This document shows, piece by piece, positions 1 through 8,944 of a stretch of DNA of 64,000 nucleotides. Both the position numbers and the translations under genes were made by a program. Every line of letters starts with the position of its first letter. Positions within the stretch are counted from its first letter, which is position 1. Below the pieces are notes generated by a model that ran no database searches, was not told the origin of the DNA, and was given only the letters and a program-made list of their open reading frames with translations. Location: assembly GCA_903904815.1 (NCBI GenBank), contig CAIVDU010000054.1:1-64000 (forward strand), written 5' to 3'. The stretch is from an uncultured Armatimonadota bacterium. Lineage in GTDB: Bacteria; Armatimonadota; Fimbriimonadia; Fimbriimonadales; Fimbriimonadaceae.

Positions 1-970
1 AGCCCCCATACAGCGTGGCCGGTTCGGGGGGCATGTTGTAACGAATCTTGGCCAAGACCCGAGATCGTTCGACCTCCGGGACTCCCCAATGAAGGTCATC
101 GAGCTTGACCTCCCCTTGGAGAAGGTCATCGGCTTCTCCGACCACGACCCGATTCTCCTTGGAAAGCAGTTCGAGCACGTAGAGCGGCCGACCGTTGCGA
201 GAAGCAACCCCGACTCCGCGCCTCTGCCCCACTGTGAAGCCAGCGACGCCGGCATGCTCACCGACGACCTTCCCGTCGGCATCCACAATCTCACCCACTG
301 AAAAAATGTCCGGTCGATTCTTCCGCAGAAACTCGCTGTACCCGCCCGCTTCGCTGACAAAGCAGATCTCTTGGCTATCCGGCTTATCCGCCACTGAAGT
401 CAGTTCCAAATCGGTTGCCAGTTTACGAGTGGCGTCCTTGCTCGGCATGTCGCCCAAAGGAAACCAACTATGCCGCAACTGATCTTGGCCGAGCATGTAC
501 AGGACGTAGCTCTGGTCCTTTTCTGACCCACGTGCCCGCATGAGCCGGAACCACCCGGTAGGATCCTTACGAATCCGAGCGTAGTGACCAGTCGCCAACC
601 GATCGCAGCCGAGTTCCTTCATCTTCTGAAGAAGCACCTCGAATTTGACGTGGCGATTGCACTGGACGCAAGGGTTTGGAGTCCGCCCTGCCGCGTACTC
701 CTCAATGAAATTGTGGATGACCGCGTCCTTGAACTCCTCTTTGAAATTCATGACGTAGTGGGGGATATCCAACTTGCGGGCAACTCGGCGCGCGTCTTCT
801 ACTGCGCCGAGTGAGCAGCATCCGGCATGGCGAGGGTCGGTTTGACTCTCTTGCCAGATCTGCATTGTCAGACCAATAACGTCATAGCCGCGGCGCTTGA
901 GAAGCGCTGCGGCCACTGAACTGTCGACGCCACCGGACATGGCGACTAAGATGGTTCCCTTCTTGGGCAC
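1..970 (-). CDS. mnmA: tRNA-specific 2-thiouridylase MnmA (3' end outside window)
   Basis: MnmA transfers sulfur to U34 of Lys, Glu and Gln tRNAs in the cytoplasm, using ATP to adenylate the uridine. Reading leftwards from 970 the protein shows the PP-loop SGGVDSS at residues 12-18, the first catalytic Cys in TPNPCVQCN (about C101) and the second in SQEICFV (about C203), followed by the conserved GQRRG segment. About 323 residues are present of a usual 350-380; the C-terminal beta-barrel runs off the left edge. The start is taken as GTG at 970-968, whose first base is the last base of the TAG stop of the upstream VKOR-DsbA gene (TAGTG), so the two are probably translationally coupled. The next in-frame ATG lies inside the PP-loop and is too late. 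Identification is firm; the start is inferred. Confidence 0.95.
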   Translation of the reverse strand, partial: MPKKGTILVAMSGGVDSSVAAALLKRRGYDVIGLTMQIWQESQTDPRHAGCCSLGAVEDARRVARKLDIPHYVMNFKEEFKDAVIHNFIEEYAAGRTPNPCVQCNRHVKFEVLLQKMKELGCDRLATGHYARIRKDPTGWFRLMRARGSEKDQSYVLYMLGQDQLRHSWFPLGDMPSKDATRKLATDLELTSVADKPDSQEICFVSEAGGYSEFLRKNRPDIFSVGEIVDADGKVVGEHAGVAGFTVGQRRGVGVASRNGRPLYVLELLSKENRVVVGEADDLLQGEVKLDDLHWGVPEVERSRVLAKIRYNMPPEPATLYGG

Positions 971-2214
971 TACTTTCCGAGGATCTCCTTGTAAGGCGAC
1001 GCGGTCAACACGTCAAAGACGTCCGAAGCAGTGGCCACATGGATTTTGATTCCTTTCGCTTCGATGAAGAAAGTGGGCGTGGAATTAATGCCGAAATAGC
1101 TGGCATCGTCCATGTCCTTCTTAACGATCTCCATTTCAGGGTTTCCGTCCTTTGTGATCTCCGCCTTGATGTCGTCCTCGTTGAAGCCGAGTTCCTTGGC
1201 GGGTGCGACCACCTCATCCCAGCTCTTAGGCTCGACTCCACCGACAAAGACTCTGTTCGCGTAGTCCCAGAACTTGCCTTTCTTCGCCGCGTATTCGGAA
1301 ACGAGCGCAAGCGTCACCGCCATCGGGTGAGGCTTCATCAATGGGAAGTGGCGATAAACGGTCCAGATCTTGCCCGGATGCTTGTCGATGAACTCGTCGA
1401 GTTTTGGCGTCAGCTCCTGGCAGTGGGTGCAGGCGAGGTCCGCGAATTCGGTGATCTTGATCGTTGCTTTCGAATCCCCGTAAGAGTGAACGTCCTTTGC
1501 GTCCGGCAACAGTCGCGTCAGGTCCTTGGTGCTCGGCACGATAGACGGCGGCTTCTTGGTATTGGCGAGAACGTTTGCGCCAAACACAACCGCAACGATC
1601 GTTGCAAGAGACCCGATTGCAACCCACTGGCTGTCCCCGCTGCCGACAGGCTGCTCTTGAGTTACAGACTGTAGCTTGCTGGCCAGAAGCGCATAGACGA
1701 CCACCGTCAGAATCATGTTTACGGCAGATCCAAAGCAGTAGGGGCAGAAAGCTCCAATCTTCACCAGCGCGACGTATTGGAAATAGATGCTGGTCAAGGC
1801 CCCAAAACCGGCCATTCCGTAGCCGACATAGACGAGTGGCTTCGTTCGCCCCAGGCCGACAATTCCGCGAATTCCGGCGAGCACCGTAAAAGCCAGGTAG
1901 GCGGCAAGTCCGATAAAAGCGACCGGCATTCCGAACCAGTAAGCCCTGGGATCACTCGCAACGGTGGCACAACCGCCATCGGCCCCGCAATTCAAGTTGA
2001 GACGGAATGCGACCTCTAAGGATAAGAGGCTCGCATCAAAAATCCCGATGAAACCTAGCACAAGGAGGATGCGGTTCAGATTTGCGGGTCGGAAAAATCC
2101 GCCGGAAGGAGTTGCCTGCACTGGACGAGTATACGTTCCCGAGGCACCTTCATTCTGCTCCGCCGAGGCAGAACCTGGCTCTTGATCGAGGGGAGCCGAT
2201 GGAATAGAAGACAT
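970..2214 (-). CDS. VKOR-DsbA fusion: vitamin K epoxide reductase / thioredoxin-fold oxidoreductase
   Basis: A 414-aa membrane protein that should form disulfides in exported proteins: the VKOR part passes electrons to quinone, the DsbA-like part contacts substrates. About 40 disordered residues precede the first of four to five membrane segments (roughly 47-65, 95-117, 127-150, 162-180). The VKOR loop cysteines are C76 and C82 and the membrane CXXC is C157-PY-C160. A fifth hydrophobic segment near 197-215 leads to a DsbA-type thioredoxin domain with C262-TH-C265 and a cis-Pro loop (STPTFF). Such fusions are known in Cyanobacteria, Actinobacteria and other phyla as the DsbB/DsbA replacement. 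It overlaps the start of mnmA by one base. All four active-site cysteine pairs are intact. Confidence 0.92.
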   Translation of the reverse strand: MSSIPSAPLDQEPGSASAEQNEGASGTYTRPVQATPSGGFFRPANLNRILLVLGFIGIFDASLLSLEVAFRLNLNCGADGGCATVASDPRAYWFGMPVAFIGLAAYLAFTVLAGIRGIVGLGRTKPLVYVGYGMAGFGALTSIYFQYVALVKIGAFCPYCFGSAVNMILTVVVYALLASKLQSVTQEQPVGSGDSQWVAIGSLATIVAVVFGANVLANTKKPPSIVPSTKDLTRLLPDAKDVHSYGDSKATIKITEFADLACTHCQELTPKLDEFIDKHPGKIWTVYRHFPLMKPHPMAVTLALVSEYAAKKGKFWDYANRVFVGGVEPKSWDEVVAPAKELGFNEDDIKAEITKDGNPEMEIVKKDMDDASYFGINSTPTFFIEAKGIKIHVATASDVFDVLTASPYKEILGK

Positions 2215-2309
2215 ACCAGAACAAAACGTTCCCTAGAGAAGTTCCGTTCCCAGGCCGAAGAGCCTGCGGGTAACCTTAAAGGAGTTCGCGTCGGACACGA
2301 AACTCACCC

Positions 2310-3701
2310 ATGTCTGCGATTCCTCTATCACCTAGCAACCGCATCACGTTATCGGCACGGCCCCAGCCGCGCCGCGGGACCTATTTCGTCCAAACGTGGG
2401 GCTGTCAAATGAACGAGGAAGACTCCGAGCAGATCGGTCTCTACTTGGAGAGCATCGGCTTCGAGAAGGCGAACAATATGCTCGAAGCCCAGGTGATCCT
2501 GCTCAACACCTGTTCGGTGCGAAAGAAGCCAGAGGACAAGGCCTTCTCACTGCTCGGCGAGCTCCAGATTCTCAAAAAGACGCGCAAGGATATCATCGTC
2601 GGAGTTTGCGGCTGCATGGCCCAGGCCCGGTCAGAAGAGATTAAGCGTCGAGCCCCGTTCCTGGACTTCGTCCTAGGAACCGGTGATTTGGGTCTATTGC
2701 CCGGACTGGTTGAAGAAGCTGCCCAGAATAGAAAGTTTCGCATGCGCGTAGAGCTCCCGGAGCGCAAAGGCACGGTAGTCGAAGAGGTCCCCCAGCGGCG
2801 CATCGACCGCGTCCCGAAGCTGAAGGCGTTCGTTCCGATCCAGTACGGCTGTGACAAGTTCTGTACCTACTGCATCGTCCCGACCACTCGCGGCCGAGAG
2901 CGATCTCGACCGTCGGCCGACATCTATGAAGAGGTTGCCCTTATGGCCTCGGCCGGCACCAAGGAAGTCACCCTCCTGGGCCAGACCGTCAACTCCTACG
3001 GGAAAAACCTGCTTGAAGGTCGCGTTCCCTTCAGCCAACTTCTTTGGAAACTCGCAGAAATCGAGGGTCTAGAGCGAATCCGGTACACCTCTCCCTACCC
3101 CCGAGACTTTAAGGCCGACCTCATCGAGGCGGTAAGGGACTGCCCGAAGGTAATGGAGCATTGCCATCTCCCCCTCCAGTCGGGCGATGACGAGATGCTC
3201 GTCGAGATGAAGCGCGTTTATACGATCGAAAGCTTCGAGAAAATCATCTCCGAGTTAAGAGAAGCCGTGCCTCACATGGGGCTCACCACTGACGTCATCG
3301 TCGGCTTCCCAGGCGAGACGGATCGGCAATTCGAGAACACCCTCGCTACCATGGAGAGGATTCGCTTTGACGGCGCCTACATGTTTGCTTACTCGATCCG
3401 ACCTGGCACTCCGGCTGGCGACCGCAAAGATCAGATTCCCGAAGACGTCAAGAAAGATCGCCTCGCACGTCTCATCGATCAGCAAAACCGCATCGCCGCC
3501 GAGAAGAACGAGGAATGGATCGGACGCGAGATGGAGATCCTCGTGGAAGGAGTCTCCGCCCGAAATCCGGGAACGCTTCAAGGCTACAGCCGAGAGTTCC
3601 GGATGGTCTGCTTCAAGGGTGACCCCAGTCGAGTCGGCCGCACCGCCAAGGTGGTCGGAGTATCCGCCCACCAGTGGGGCCTCGTCGGAGAGCTTATTTA
3701 G
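2310..3701 (+). CDS. miaB: tRNA-2-methylthio-N6-dimethylallyladenosine synthase MiaB
   Basis: MiaB is a radical-SAM methylthiotransferase that converts i6A37 to ms2i6A37 in tRNAs reading UNN codons. The 463-aa protein has the N-terminal UPF0004 domain with its cluster cysteines (C32 in TWGCQMN, C68 in NTCSVR, C102 in GCMAQ), the radical-SAM triad C181-xxx-C185-xx-C188 in CDKFCTYC, and a C-terminal TRAM domain (about 395-463). The QTWGCQMNxxDSE opening and the GYSRE TRAM segment separate it from the RimO and MtaB subfamilies. Length is normal. No strong Shine-Dalgarno lies directly before the ATG; a GGAG sits about 30 nt upstream. It is transcribed divergently from the VKOR-DsbA/mnmA pair, so two tRNA-modification genes sit head to head here. 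Confidence 0.95.
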   Translation: MSAIPLSPSNRITLSARPQPRRGTYFVQTWGCQMNEEDSEQIGLYLESIGFEKANNMLEAQVILLNTCSVRKKPEDKAFSLLGELQILKKTRKDIIVGVCGCMAQARSEEIKRRAPFLDFVLGTGDLGLLPGLVEEAAQNRKFRMRVELPERKGTVVEEVPQRRIDRVPKLKAFVPIQYGCDKFCTYCIVPTTRGRERSRPSADIYEEVALMASAGTKEVTLLGQTVNSYGKNLLEGRVPFSQLLWKLAEIEGLERIRYTSPYPRDFKADLIEAVRDCPKVMEHCHLPLQSGDDEMLVEMKRVYTIESFEKIISELREAVPHMGLTTDVIVGFPGETDRQFENTLATMERIRFDGAYMFAYSIRPGTPAGDRKDQIPEDVKKDRLARLIDQQNRIAAEKNEEWIGREMEILVEGVSARNPGTLQGYSREFRMVCFKGDPSRVGRTAKVVGVSAHQWGLVGELI

Positions 3702-3736
3702 CTGACCGGGGTCTTTTCTGCTATTTCAACCACGGC

Positions 3737-4990
3737 CTAATGGATCGGCTCTCGATCACAGTAGGCACTGCTGAGGGCACAGTGGTGGTGCTCACACCGG
3801 GACCCGGAGAAGATGCAGTTTCGTACGCCGAGGTTTCTGCCCACGACTTGGGCCTCCGACTTTAACTTCCAAGCCAAGTACAGAATGAAAAAGTAGCTGG
3901 CGAAGAACAGCGAACTCGTGTAGCCGTTCATGACTGCGTCCGAGATTCGGTGATCCAGCGACAAGTAGGTCCACTCGTAGTAGGCGATGCTTGCCACTGC
4001 TGGAACCGTGATCGCAAAAGCCTGAATAAACATCAACACGCGATGGTCTGTGCCGATGAGAGGAAAGTCACTGACGAGAGCCACGTTTGCCGCAACGTCT
4101 CGATCCGGAATGCTACCGATGTTGCCGGCAATGGCCTTCACCCGCTCCAGGACGATAAAGAGGTATACGATGATTGCCAGGTTGGCGAGGACTCCGGCAA
4201 ACCCGATCGACGTGAGGTTCACCGAAAAATTGATCAGCGGAAAGGTGACCGCGGCCGACTTGAGTTGGGCCTGATTCTTGACATCGTCCTGAACCTCACT
4301 GGCGAGTGTGCCGTAGCCATCCGCGTCGGAAATGGGGACACCTGAACTCGCATCAGCCTGTGCTTCATCCGTTTGCAGTCTCCCGATATAGCCGAACCTC
4401 TGAAGCAAATCAGCCGACTTGAATTGGTACGAATCGGGAATAGGCGGAATCGAAAGAGGCGCGGCGAGCACCTGATTGACCGCCTGTCCCTCCGGTTCGA
4501 ACGCCTTGGAGTTCATATACATCGTCATCAAAATGAGGCTGCACAGGTATCCGCGCTCGGTGCTGTTCAACTCTTCGAACTGCTTGGCGGCTCCCGCCTT
4601 TGGGGCGAGCTTAAGTACCGTGATGACGTTGTACCAACCCTCTAGTTCGGTCAAATGCCCAAAGGCTCGTGTGAGCGTCGGATTGGGATGTACCGCGACC
4701 GAATCTTCAATCTTTCGCCCTACAACGATCGCCGTCTGGGCGGGAGAGTAGTCGTTCGTCCAAGACTCGTAGGCCCACCGAATCTTTTCGTCTACCTCCT
4801 CCTTCCGCTTTTGAGCCCGAGCAGTTCGCCCCTGTGCCTGGTACTGGTCGGTGGCATTGGTGATGGCGGTAAGGACAAACACCGACGTGAATATGGCCAG
4901 CGCCGAGAGCGCAGACTTAGCCGCCTTATTCGCAGATTCGAGTTGCGAAGTCCATTGATCCTCGACCGTGCGCTTCCGATCTCCTGGCAT
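3737..4990 (-). CDS. hypothetical multi-pass membrane protein
   Basis: A 417-aa protein I do not recognise. One hydrophobic segment near residues 28-45 is followed by a long soluble stretch (about 50-240) rich in charged and helical sequence with a LTELEGWYNV motif, then about four membrane segments (roughly 245-285, 310-335 and two near 355-385). The last 25 residues are Cys/His-rich (CIFSGSRCEHHHCALSSAYC), which could bind metal or be a by-product of a shifted stop codon. It converges on miaB with a 35-bp gap and is preceded by a short direct repeat just upstream of its start. The composition looks like genuine coding sequence. Function unknown. Confidence 0.65.
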   Translation of the reverse strand: MPGDRKRTVEDQWTSQLESANKAAKSALSALAIFTSVFVLTAITNATDQYQAQGRTARAQKRKEEVDEKIRWAYESWTNDYSPAQTAIVVGRKIEDSVAVHPNPTLTRAFGHLTELEGWYNVITVLKLAPKAGAAKQFEELNSTERGYLCSLILMTMYMNSKAFEPEGQAVNQVLAAPLSIPPIPDSYQFKSADLLQRFGYIGRLQTDEAQADASSGVPISDADGYGTLASEVQDDVKNQAQLKSAAVTFPLINFSVNLTSIGFAGVLANLAIIVYLFIVLERVKAIAGNIGSIPDRDVAANVALVSDFPLIGTDHRVLMFIQAFAITVPAVASIAYYEWTYLSLDHRISDAVMNGYTSSLFFASYFFILYLAWKLKSEAQVVGRNLGVRNCIFSGSRCEHHHCALSSAYCDREPIH

Positions 4991-4991
4991 T

Positions 4992-5021
4992 TGCTATATA
5001 TTACAATTGTTATGCTATATA
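4992..5021. promoter_or_regulatory. direct repeat of a 9-mer just upstream of the 3737-4990 gene
   Basis: The sequence TGCTATATA occurs at 4992-5000 and again at 5013-5021, 21 bp apart, which is two helical turns. The first copy lies 2 bp from the start codon of the leftward gene. Read leftwards the segment is AT-rich and contains several -10-like hexamers. It may be a paired operator or a promoter; this is inference from spacing only. Confidence 0.35.
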
Positions 5022-5246
5022 TAACAGTGATCTTCAGAAGCAAAAACTACTTCATGGCATTGGGGAGTAAATGCCGCTCCCGACAGCAATAACTGAGTGG
5101 AGTTGAAAGGCTTGTTGATGTAGAGGGCAGCGCGGTAAGGAAATCGGTCATCGTGACGCAAGCAAGCAACCTGAGCCGACATTAGCGCCACCCACATTTG
5201 GCTCTGTTCACTCTGCCGTAGGCTCGACGGGTACGCTTGAGCCTCT

Positions 5247-5756
5247 ATGTCGCTCCTGAACGCCAAGATTGGCTCGAAAGCCCCAGAAGTCTTCAACACC
5301 GTCATTGAGATACCTCGGGGGAGCACTAACAAATACGAGGTCGACCAGGAGACCGGACTCATCCATCTGGATCGCGTGCTCTATTCTCCTCTGTTCTATC
5401 CGTTCGACTACGGCTACATTCCGGAGACGCTTTACTTGGACGGCGACCCGCTGGACGTGCTCGTGCTCATCACGCATCCGACCTTTCCCGGCTGCGTGAT
5501 CGAAGTTTCCGCGATCGGCGTGCTCAAGATGTCCGACGAAAAGGGCCCCGACGAGAAGATCCTGGCAGTGGCCAAGAAAGACCCACGATACGGTTACCGA
5601 GAGACCCTAGACCAACTCAACGAGCACACCCTCAAGGAACTCCAGCACTTCTTCGAAGTCTACAAACAGCTTGAAGAGAAGTCAGTAGAAATCGAGGGAT
5701 GGCACGGACCGGAGCTAGCTCTTGAACTGATTCGACAGTACCGAACGGACAAGTAG
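5247..5756 (+). CDS. ppa: inorganic pyrophosphatase (family I)
   Basis: Hydrolyses pyrophosphate to phosphate in the cytoplasm, pulling biosynthetic reactions forward. The 169-aa length is normal for bacterial family I enzymes. Visible signatures are EIPRGSTNKYE (residues 21-31, phosphate-binding R24, K29 and Y30), YPFDYGYIP (51-59), and the metal-binding signature DGDPLDVLVL with D65, D67 and D70, then D102 and K104 in the GPDEKILAV segment. It is a single gene between a divergent membrane-protein gene and a convergent alcohol dehydrogenase whose stop lies 4 bp away. No obvious Shine-Dalgarno precedes the ATG; a TACGCT box sits 9 nt upstream. Confidence 0.95.
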   Translation: MSLLNAKIGSKAPEVFNTVIEIPRGSTNKYEVDQETGLIHLDRVLYSPLFYPFDYGYIPETLYLDGDPLDVLVLITHPTFPGCVIEVSAIGVLKMSDEKGPDEKILAVAKKDPRYGYRETLDQLNEHTLKELQHFFEVYKQLEEKSVEIEGWHGPELALELIRQYRTDK

Positions 5757-5760
5757 GCGG

Positions 5761-6861
5761 CTAAAAGACGACGAGTCCTCGGGCGATGGTGCCCGAGAGC
5801 ATGTCCTCGTATGCCTCATTGATTTGGTCCAGCGAGTAGGTTCGCGAAACCAGGCGATCTAGATCCAGACTGCCGTTAAGATAAAGTGCGGCAAACCGCG
5901 GAAAGTCTCGGACCGGATCGGCCGTCCCGTAGTACGAACCCATCACCGTTTTCTCCTGGCGAGTCAGAATTGCGCCTGGTAGGTTCGTTGAGCTCCCCGC
6001 TGGCGCGATCCCCGCGAACACAATCTTGCCCCCGGGGCGGGCCACGGCAAGGCACAGCTCCTGCACTGCGGGAATTCCAACTGCTTCAAAAACGTAGTCC
6101 GCTCCTCGGCCTTCGGTGAGCTTGCGAACCTCTGCTGAAATCTCGTCGCTGACCAAGAGACCGTGAGTGGCCCCGAACGACTTCGCGATCTCCAGCTTTT
6201 CCGGCGTCTTGTCGATCGCCACAATCGTTTTCGCGCCCGCGAGTCTCGCGCCGAGAACGATGCTCAAGCCAACGCCACCTGCGCCAAACACCGCCACCGA
6301 AGTACCCGGTTCCACATTTGCGGTGTTCAGAACCGCACCGACACCTGTTGTGACCGCGCATCCGATCAAGGCAGCTATCGACAGAGGAACCGTCTCTGGC
6401 AACCGCACGCAACAAACAGCAGGGACAACCACCCGATCGGCGAAGCACGCGAGCGAACTGAAGTGGAACACCGGCTTGCCTTCACGCGATAGCCGGGTCG
6501 TACCATCCAACATGGTTCCCGCCCATACTGCCTCCACGAAGGTTCCGCAAAGGCTGGGTCGACCATGCTTGCAGTAGAAGCACGCACCACAACTGGGCGC
6601 CCAGTTCAGAGCCACGTGATCGCCGACTTGCAGTCCCTCGACACCCTCGCCGAGTTGCTCGACGACTCCCGCCCCTTCGTGGCCCGGAACGACTGGCATC
6701 GGATGGACGGTGGCACCTGTCATCAGATGCCAGTCGCTGTGGCAGACCCCAGTAGCCGCCATTCGGACGAGAACTTCTCCACTCTTGGGCGGCTCCAAAT
6801 CGAGTTCTTCGATCACGAACGGGGTGTTGGGTGCATACAGAACGGCGGCTCGGACGATCAC
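5761..6861 (-). CDS. zinc-dependent alcohol dehydrogenase (MDR family)
   Basis: A medium-chain NAD(P)-dependent dehydrogenase oxidising alcohols or formaldehyde adducts. With the GTG at 6861 as start the protein is 366 aa and opens VIVRAAVLYAPN, as most family members do; a GTG at 6885 would add eight unconserved residues. Catalytic zinc ligands are C40 (TGVCHSDWH) and H61-E62 (PGHEGAG). The structural-zinc lobe has C91, C94, C97 and C105. The dinucleotide motif is FGAGGVGLS. The tail ARGLVVF and the group-III-like lobe suggest a benzyl-alcohol or S-(hydroxymethyl)glutathione dehydrogenase relative, but substrate cannot be read from sequence. A CATAAT hexamer ends 6 nt before the GTG with no Shine-Dalgarno, which fits a leaderless mRNA. 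Confidence 0.88.
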   Translation of the reverse strand: MIVRAAVLYAPNTPFVIEELDLEPPKSGEVLVRMAATGVCHSDWHLMTGATVHPMPVVPGHEGAGVVEQLGEGVEGLQVGDHVALNWAPSCGACFYCKHGRPSLCGTFVEAVWAGTMLDGTTRLSREGKPVFHFSSLACFADRVVVPAVCCVRLPETVPLSIAALIGCAVTTGVGAVLNTANVEPGTSVAVFGAGGVGLSIVLGARLAGAKTIVAIDKTPEKLEIAKSFGATHGLLVSDEISAEVRKLTEGRGADYVFEAVGIPAVQELCLAVARPGGKIVFAGIAPAGSSTNLPGAILTRQEKTVMGSYYGTADPVRDFPRFAALYLNGSLDLDRLVSRTYSLDQINEAYEDMLSGTIARGLVVF

Positions 6862-6940
6862 TGATCGATTATGCGCCCCCGGCACAGGTCGAAATACCTA
6901 CCCAGGGAACACTCGCGGAAAGCGTGGGTGTTGCCAGAGC

Positions 6941-8428
6941 ATGCACCAACCACCGCCCACTCTGGAAACTTCGACTTCGTCTCAGCGAGTTCTTCTCTCG
7001 GCAGTGCTGTCCGGCATTCTCGGAGTCGTCCTCCTGCGCCACACTCCTTGGGGAGTCAACGTGATTGTCTGGATGGTGGCAACGGCTGGGATCGCCTGGT
7101 CTCTTTCTCGAAGGCTCAACCGTGGAAGGGTCCTGTTTGGTTGGAAGGCGTTACTTCCGGTGCTCTTCTTCGCCGGTGCGTTTGCATGGCGCGATTCGGA
7201 TGAGCTGAAGATCGCCAACGGAACTTTATTATTCCTTTCGCTTGGAGCGCTGGCCATTTCGTCCGAGAGCCCGGATTTGTCGCGGCAGGGTAATTACGTT
7301 GTACGGGTGATCGGCGTCTGGTTTCGGTTCGTGTCCGATTTTGCCCGACTCCTAATGGTCGGCATGGAAAAGAGCCGCACATCGCTGAGCTACAGCAGGA
7401 TCGCGGGAGTCCTAAAGGGCGCTATGATCGCCCTCCCCATCCTTCTGTTGTTTGGCGGCCTGATGGCTTCCGCCGACCCCGCCTTCTCTCAAGCCATCGT
7501 TCGCTGCTTCCAACTCGATCCGGTCGATGTCTGTGAATGCCTGTTTACGTTCGCGTTAGTCACACCGTTGGTCGGTGGAATGGTGTCCCGATTGGCGCTC
7601 CCTCCATTATCCGAGGCCCAATCCACCTCTCCAAAAGTTGCGAATGGGACCACAGGGTCGGCGACTCGAATCATCGGATCGCTGGAGATTCTCACGGCAG
7701 TCACGTTAGTGGATATCCTGTTTCTCGCGTTCGTTCTCGTTCAGATTCGCTACTTCTTCGGGGGCTCTGGACGGGTGGCGTCGGTGGCTGGACTGACTTT
7801 CGCCGAGTATGCCCGTAATGGATTCTTCGAGTTGACCGCGATTGCCGCTCTGACCATCCCGCTGATCTTGGGAGCCAAGACACTCATCTCGTCCTCAAGC
7901 CAACGCTGGTTCTCCCTCGCGTCCGGAATCTTCCTCGGATGTGTGACCTTAATTCTTGCCTCTGCCATGGAGCGCATGAGGCTCTACGTGTCCGTCTTCG
8001 GACTTACAGAACTGAGGCTGTACACTGGATTCTTCATGATCTGGCTGGCCACCGCTATAGGGTGGGCAGGATGGGTGGTTCTGTCCTCTCAGAATCGAAC
8101 GTTCCTTAGGAACGCCCTCGTAGCCGGATATGCGGTGGTGGCGGCGCTCAATGTAGCTAACCCCGACGCCTTGATCGCCAGCAAAAACCTCACCCTGGGC
8201 AAGAAAACGGATCTCACCTATCTCTCCAATCTAAGCGTCGACGCCGCGCCCGTCGTGGCTGCCGACATGCCCCGACTCTCGTTGACCGATCAACAGACTT
8301 TGCGTGCTCAGCTACTGCGCAACTGGAAGTCTTCAGCCGATGCCCTGGATTGGCGGTCGACGAATTACTCTCGGGCCATGTTCGAGTCTCAAATCAAACG
8401 GAGGCTCTTTGCTGATCCTAGGTCGTGA
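6941..8428 (+). CDS. DUF4173/DUF4153-like polytopic membrane protein
   Basis: A 495-aa integral membrane protein with about ten hydrophobic segments from residue 20 to about 410 and a soluble C-terminal tail of about 70 residues. The segment FVLVQIRYFFGG followed by TFAEYARNGFFEL is the hallmark of the DUF4173 family, whose function is unknown. The ATG at 6941 is chosen because the first membrane segment begins soon after it and the in-frame extension back to 6710 reads through the divergent dehydrogenase gene and looks non-coding. The region between the two divergent starts is only 79 bp, so both promoters must lie there. TfoX-like follows 38 bp downstream on the same strand. Confidence 0.8.
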   Translation: MHQPPPTLETSTSSQRVLLSAVLSGILGVVLLRHTPWGVNVIVWMVATAGIAWSLSRRLNRGRVLFGWKALLPVLFFAGAFAWRDSDELKIANGTLLFLSLGALAISSESPDLSRQGNYVVRVIGVWFRFVSDFARLLMVGMEKSRTSLSYSRIAGVLKGAMIALPILLLFGGLMASADPAFSQAIVRCFQLDPVDVCECLFTFALVTPLVGGMVSRLALPPLSEAQSTSPKVANGTTGSATRIIGSLEILTAVTLVDILFLAFVLVQIRYFFGGSGRVASVAGLTFAEYARNGFFELTAIAALTIPLILGAKTLISSSSQRWFSLASGIFLGCVTLILASAMERMRLYVSVFGLTELRLYTGFFMIWLATAIGWAGWVVLSSQNRTFLRNALVAGYAVVAALNVANPDALIASKNLTLGKKTDLTYLSNLSVDAAPVVAADMPRLSLTDQQTLRAQLLRNWKSSADALDWRSTNYSRAMFESQIKRRLFADPRS

Positions 8429-8466
8429 GCCAACACAGACACCGTGTCTCAGATTAAGATACTAAA

Positions 8467-8820
8467 ATGCCGGTCACCGAAGCCAAGGTCAAAGAACTCC
8501 TCGCTCCTCTCAGCGCGGTCAGAACGATCACGTCTCGAAAGATGTTCGGGGGAATCGGAATCTACAGCGACGGCATTTTCTTCGCGGTGATCGACGACGA
8601 TCGCCTGTTCTTTAAGGCGGACAGCGTCAACGATCCTGAATTCGACAAATACGACGCGCAGCAATGGGTGATCGCCGGAGACCCACCATCTCCGATGCCC
8701 TACCGCGAAGTTCCCGCAGTTATCCTTAGCGATCCGGAAGCAATCGTCGCATGGATCGATGCCGCGGTGGGTGTTGCTACCCGGAAGAAGGCAAAGCCCG
8801 CTAAGAAGAAGAAGAAGTGA
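8467..8820 (+). CDS. TfoX/Sxy N-terminal domain protein
   Basis: A 117-aa protein matching the TfoX N-terminal domain: SRKMFGGIGIYSDGIFFAVI at residues 22-42, then LFFKAD, and the family's PYREVP-type segment. In gammaproteobacteria TfoX controls competence genes; stand-alone N-terminal domains in other phyla have no proven role. The protein ends in a lysine-rich tail (KKAKPAKKKKK) that could bind nucleic acid. The hexamer TAAGAT ends exactly 6 nt before the ATG and no Shine-Dalgarno is present, again a leaderless-type arrangement. Family assignment is good, function unknown. Confidence 0.82.
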   Translation: MPVTEAKVKELLAPLSAVRTITSRKMFGGIGIYSDGIFFAVIDDDRLFFKADSVNDPEFDKYDAQQWVIAGDPPSPMPYREVPAVILSDPEAIVAWIDAAVGVATRKKAKPAKKKKK

Positions 8821-8872
8821 GCAGCGTGTTCCGGGCGGTTCTGGCGCGTCATTTGGAGGATCAGGAACCGTC

Positions 8873-8898
8873 GGCGGAGAATGATTCGTGTCTCCGCC
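8873..8898. repeat. 26-bp hairpin repeat, copy 1
   Basis: GGCGGAG at 8873-8879 and CTCCGCC at 8892-8898 are perfect inverted arms around a 12-nt loop. The same element, including the loop GAKTCGTG, recurs at 22523, 49528 and 49849. Here it lies between the convergent TfoX-like and GNAT genes, where it could also act in transcript ending, although no T-run follows. Confidence 0.65.
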
Positions 8899-8944
8899 TA
8901 CTGGACCACCGGACCGAATAGCCACCTCTCCCGTAACCGCCAAC

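Noticed and set aside
1039-1674. Long plus-strand frame opposite the VKOR-DsbA gene
   Set aside because: Shadow of the real gene; the opposite strand carries all conserved motifs.
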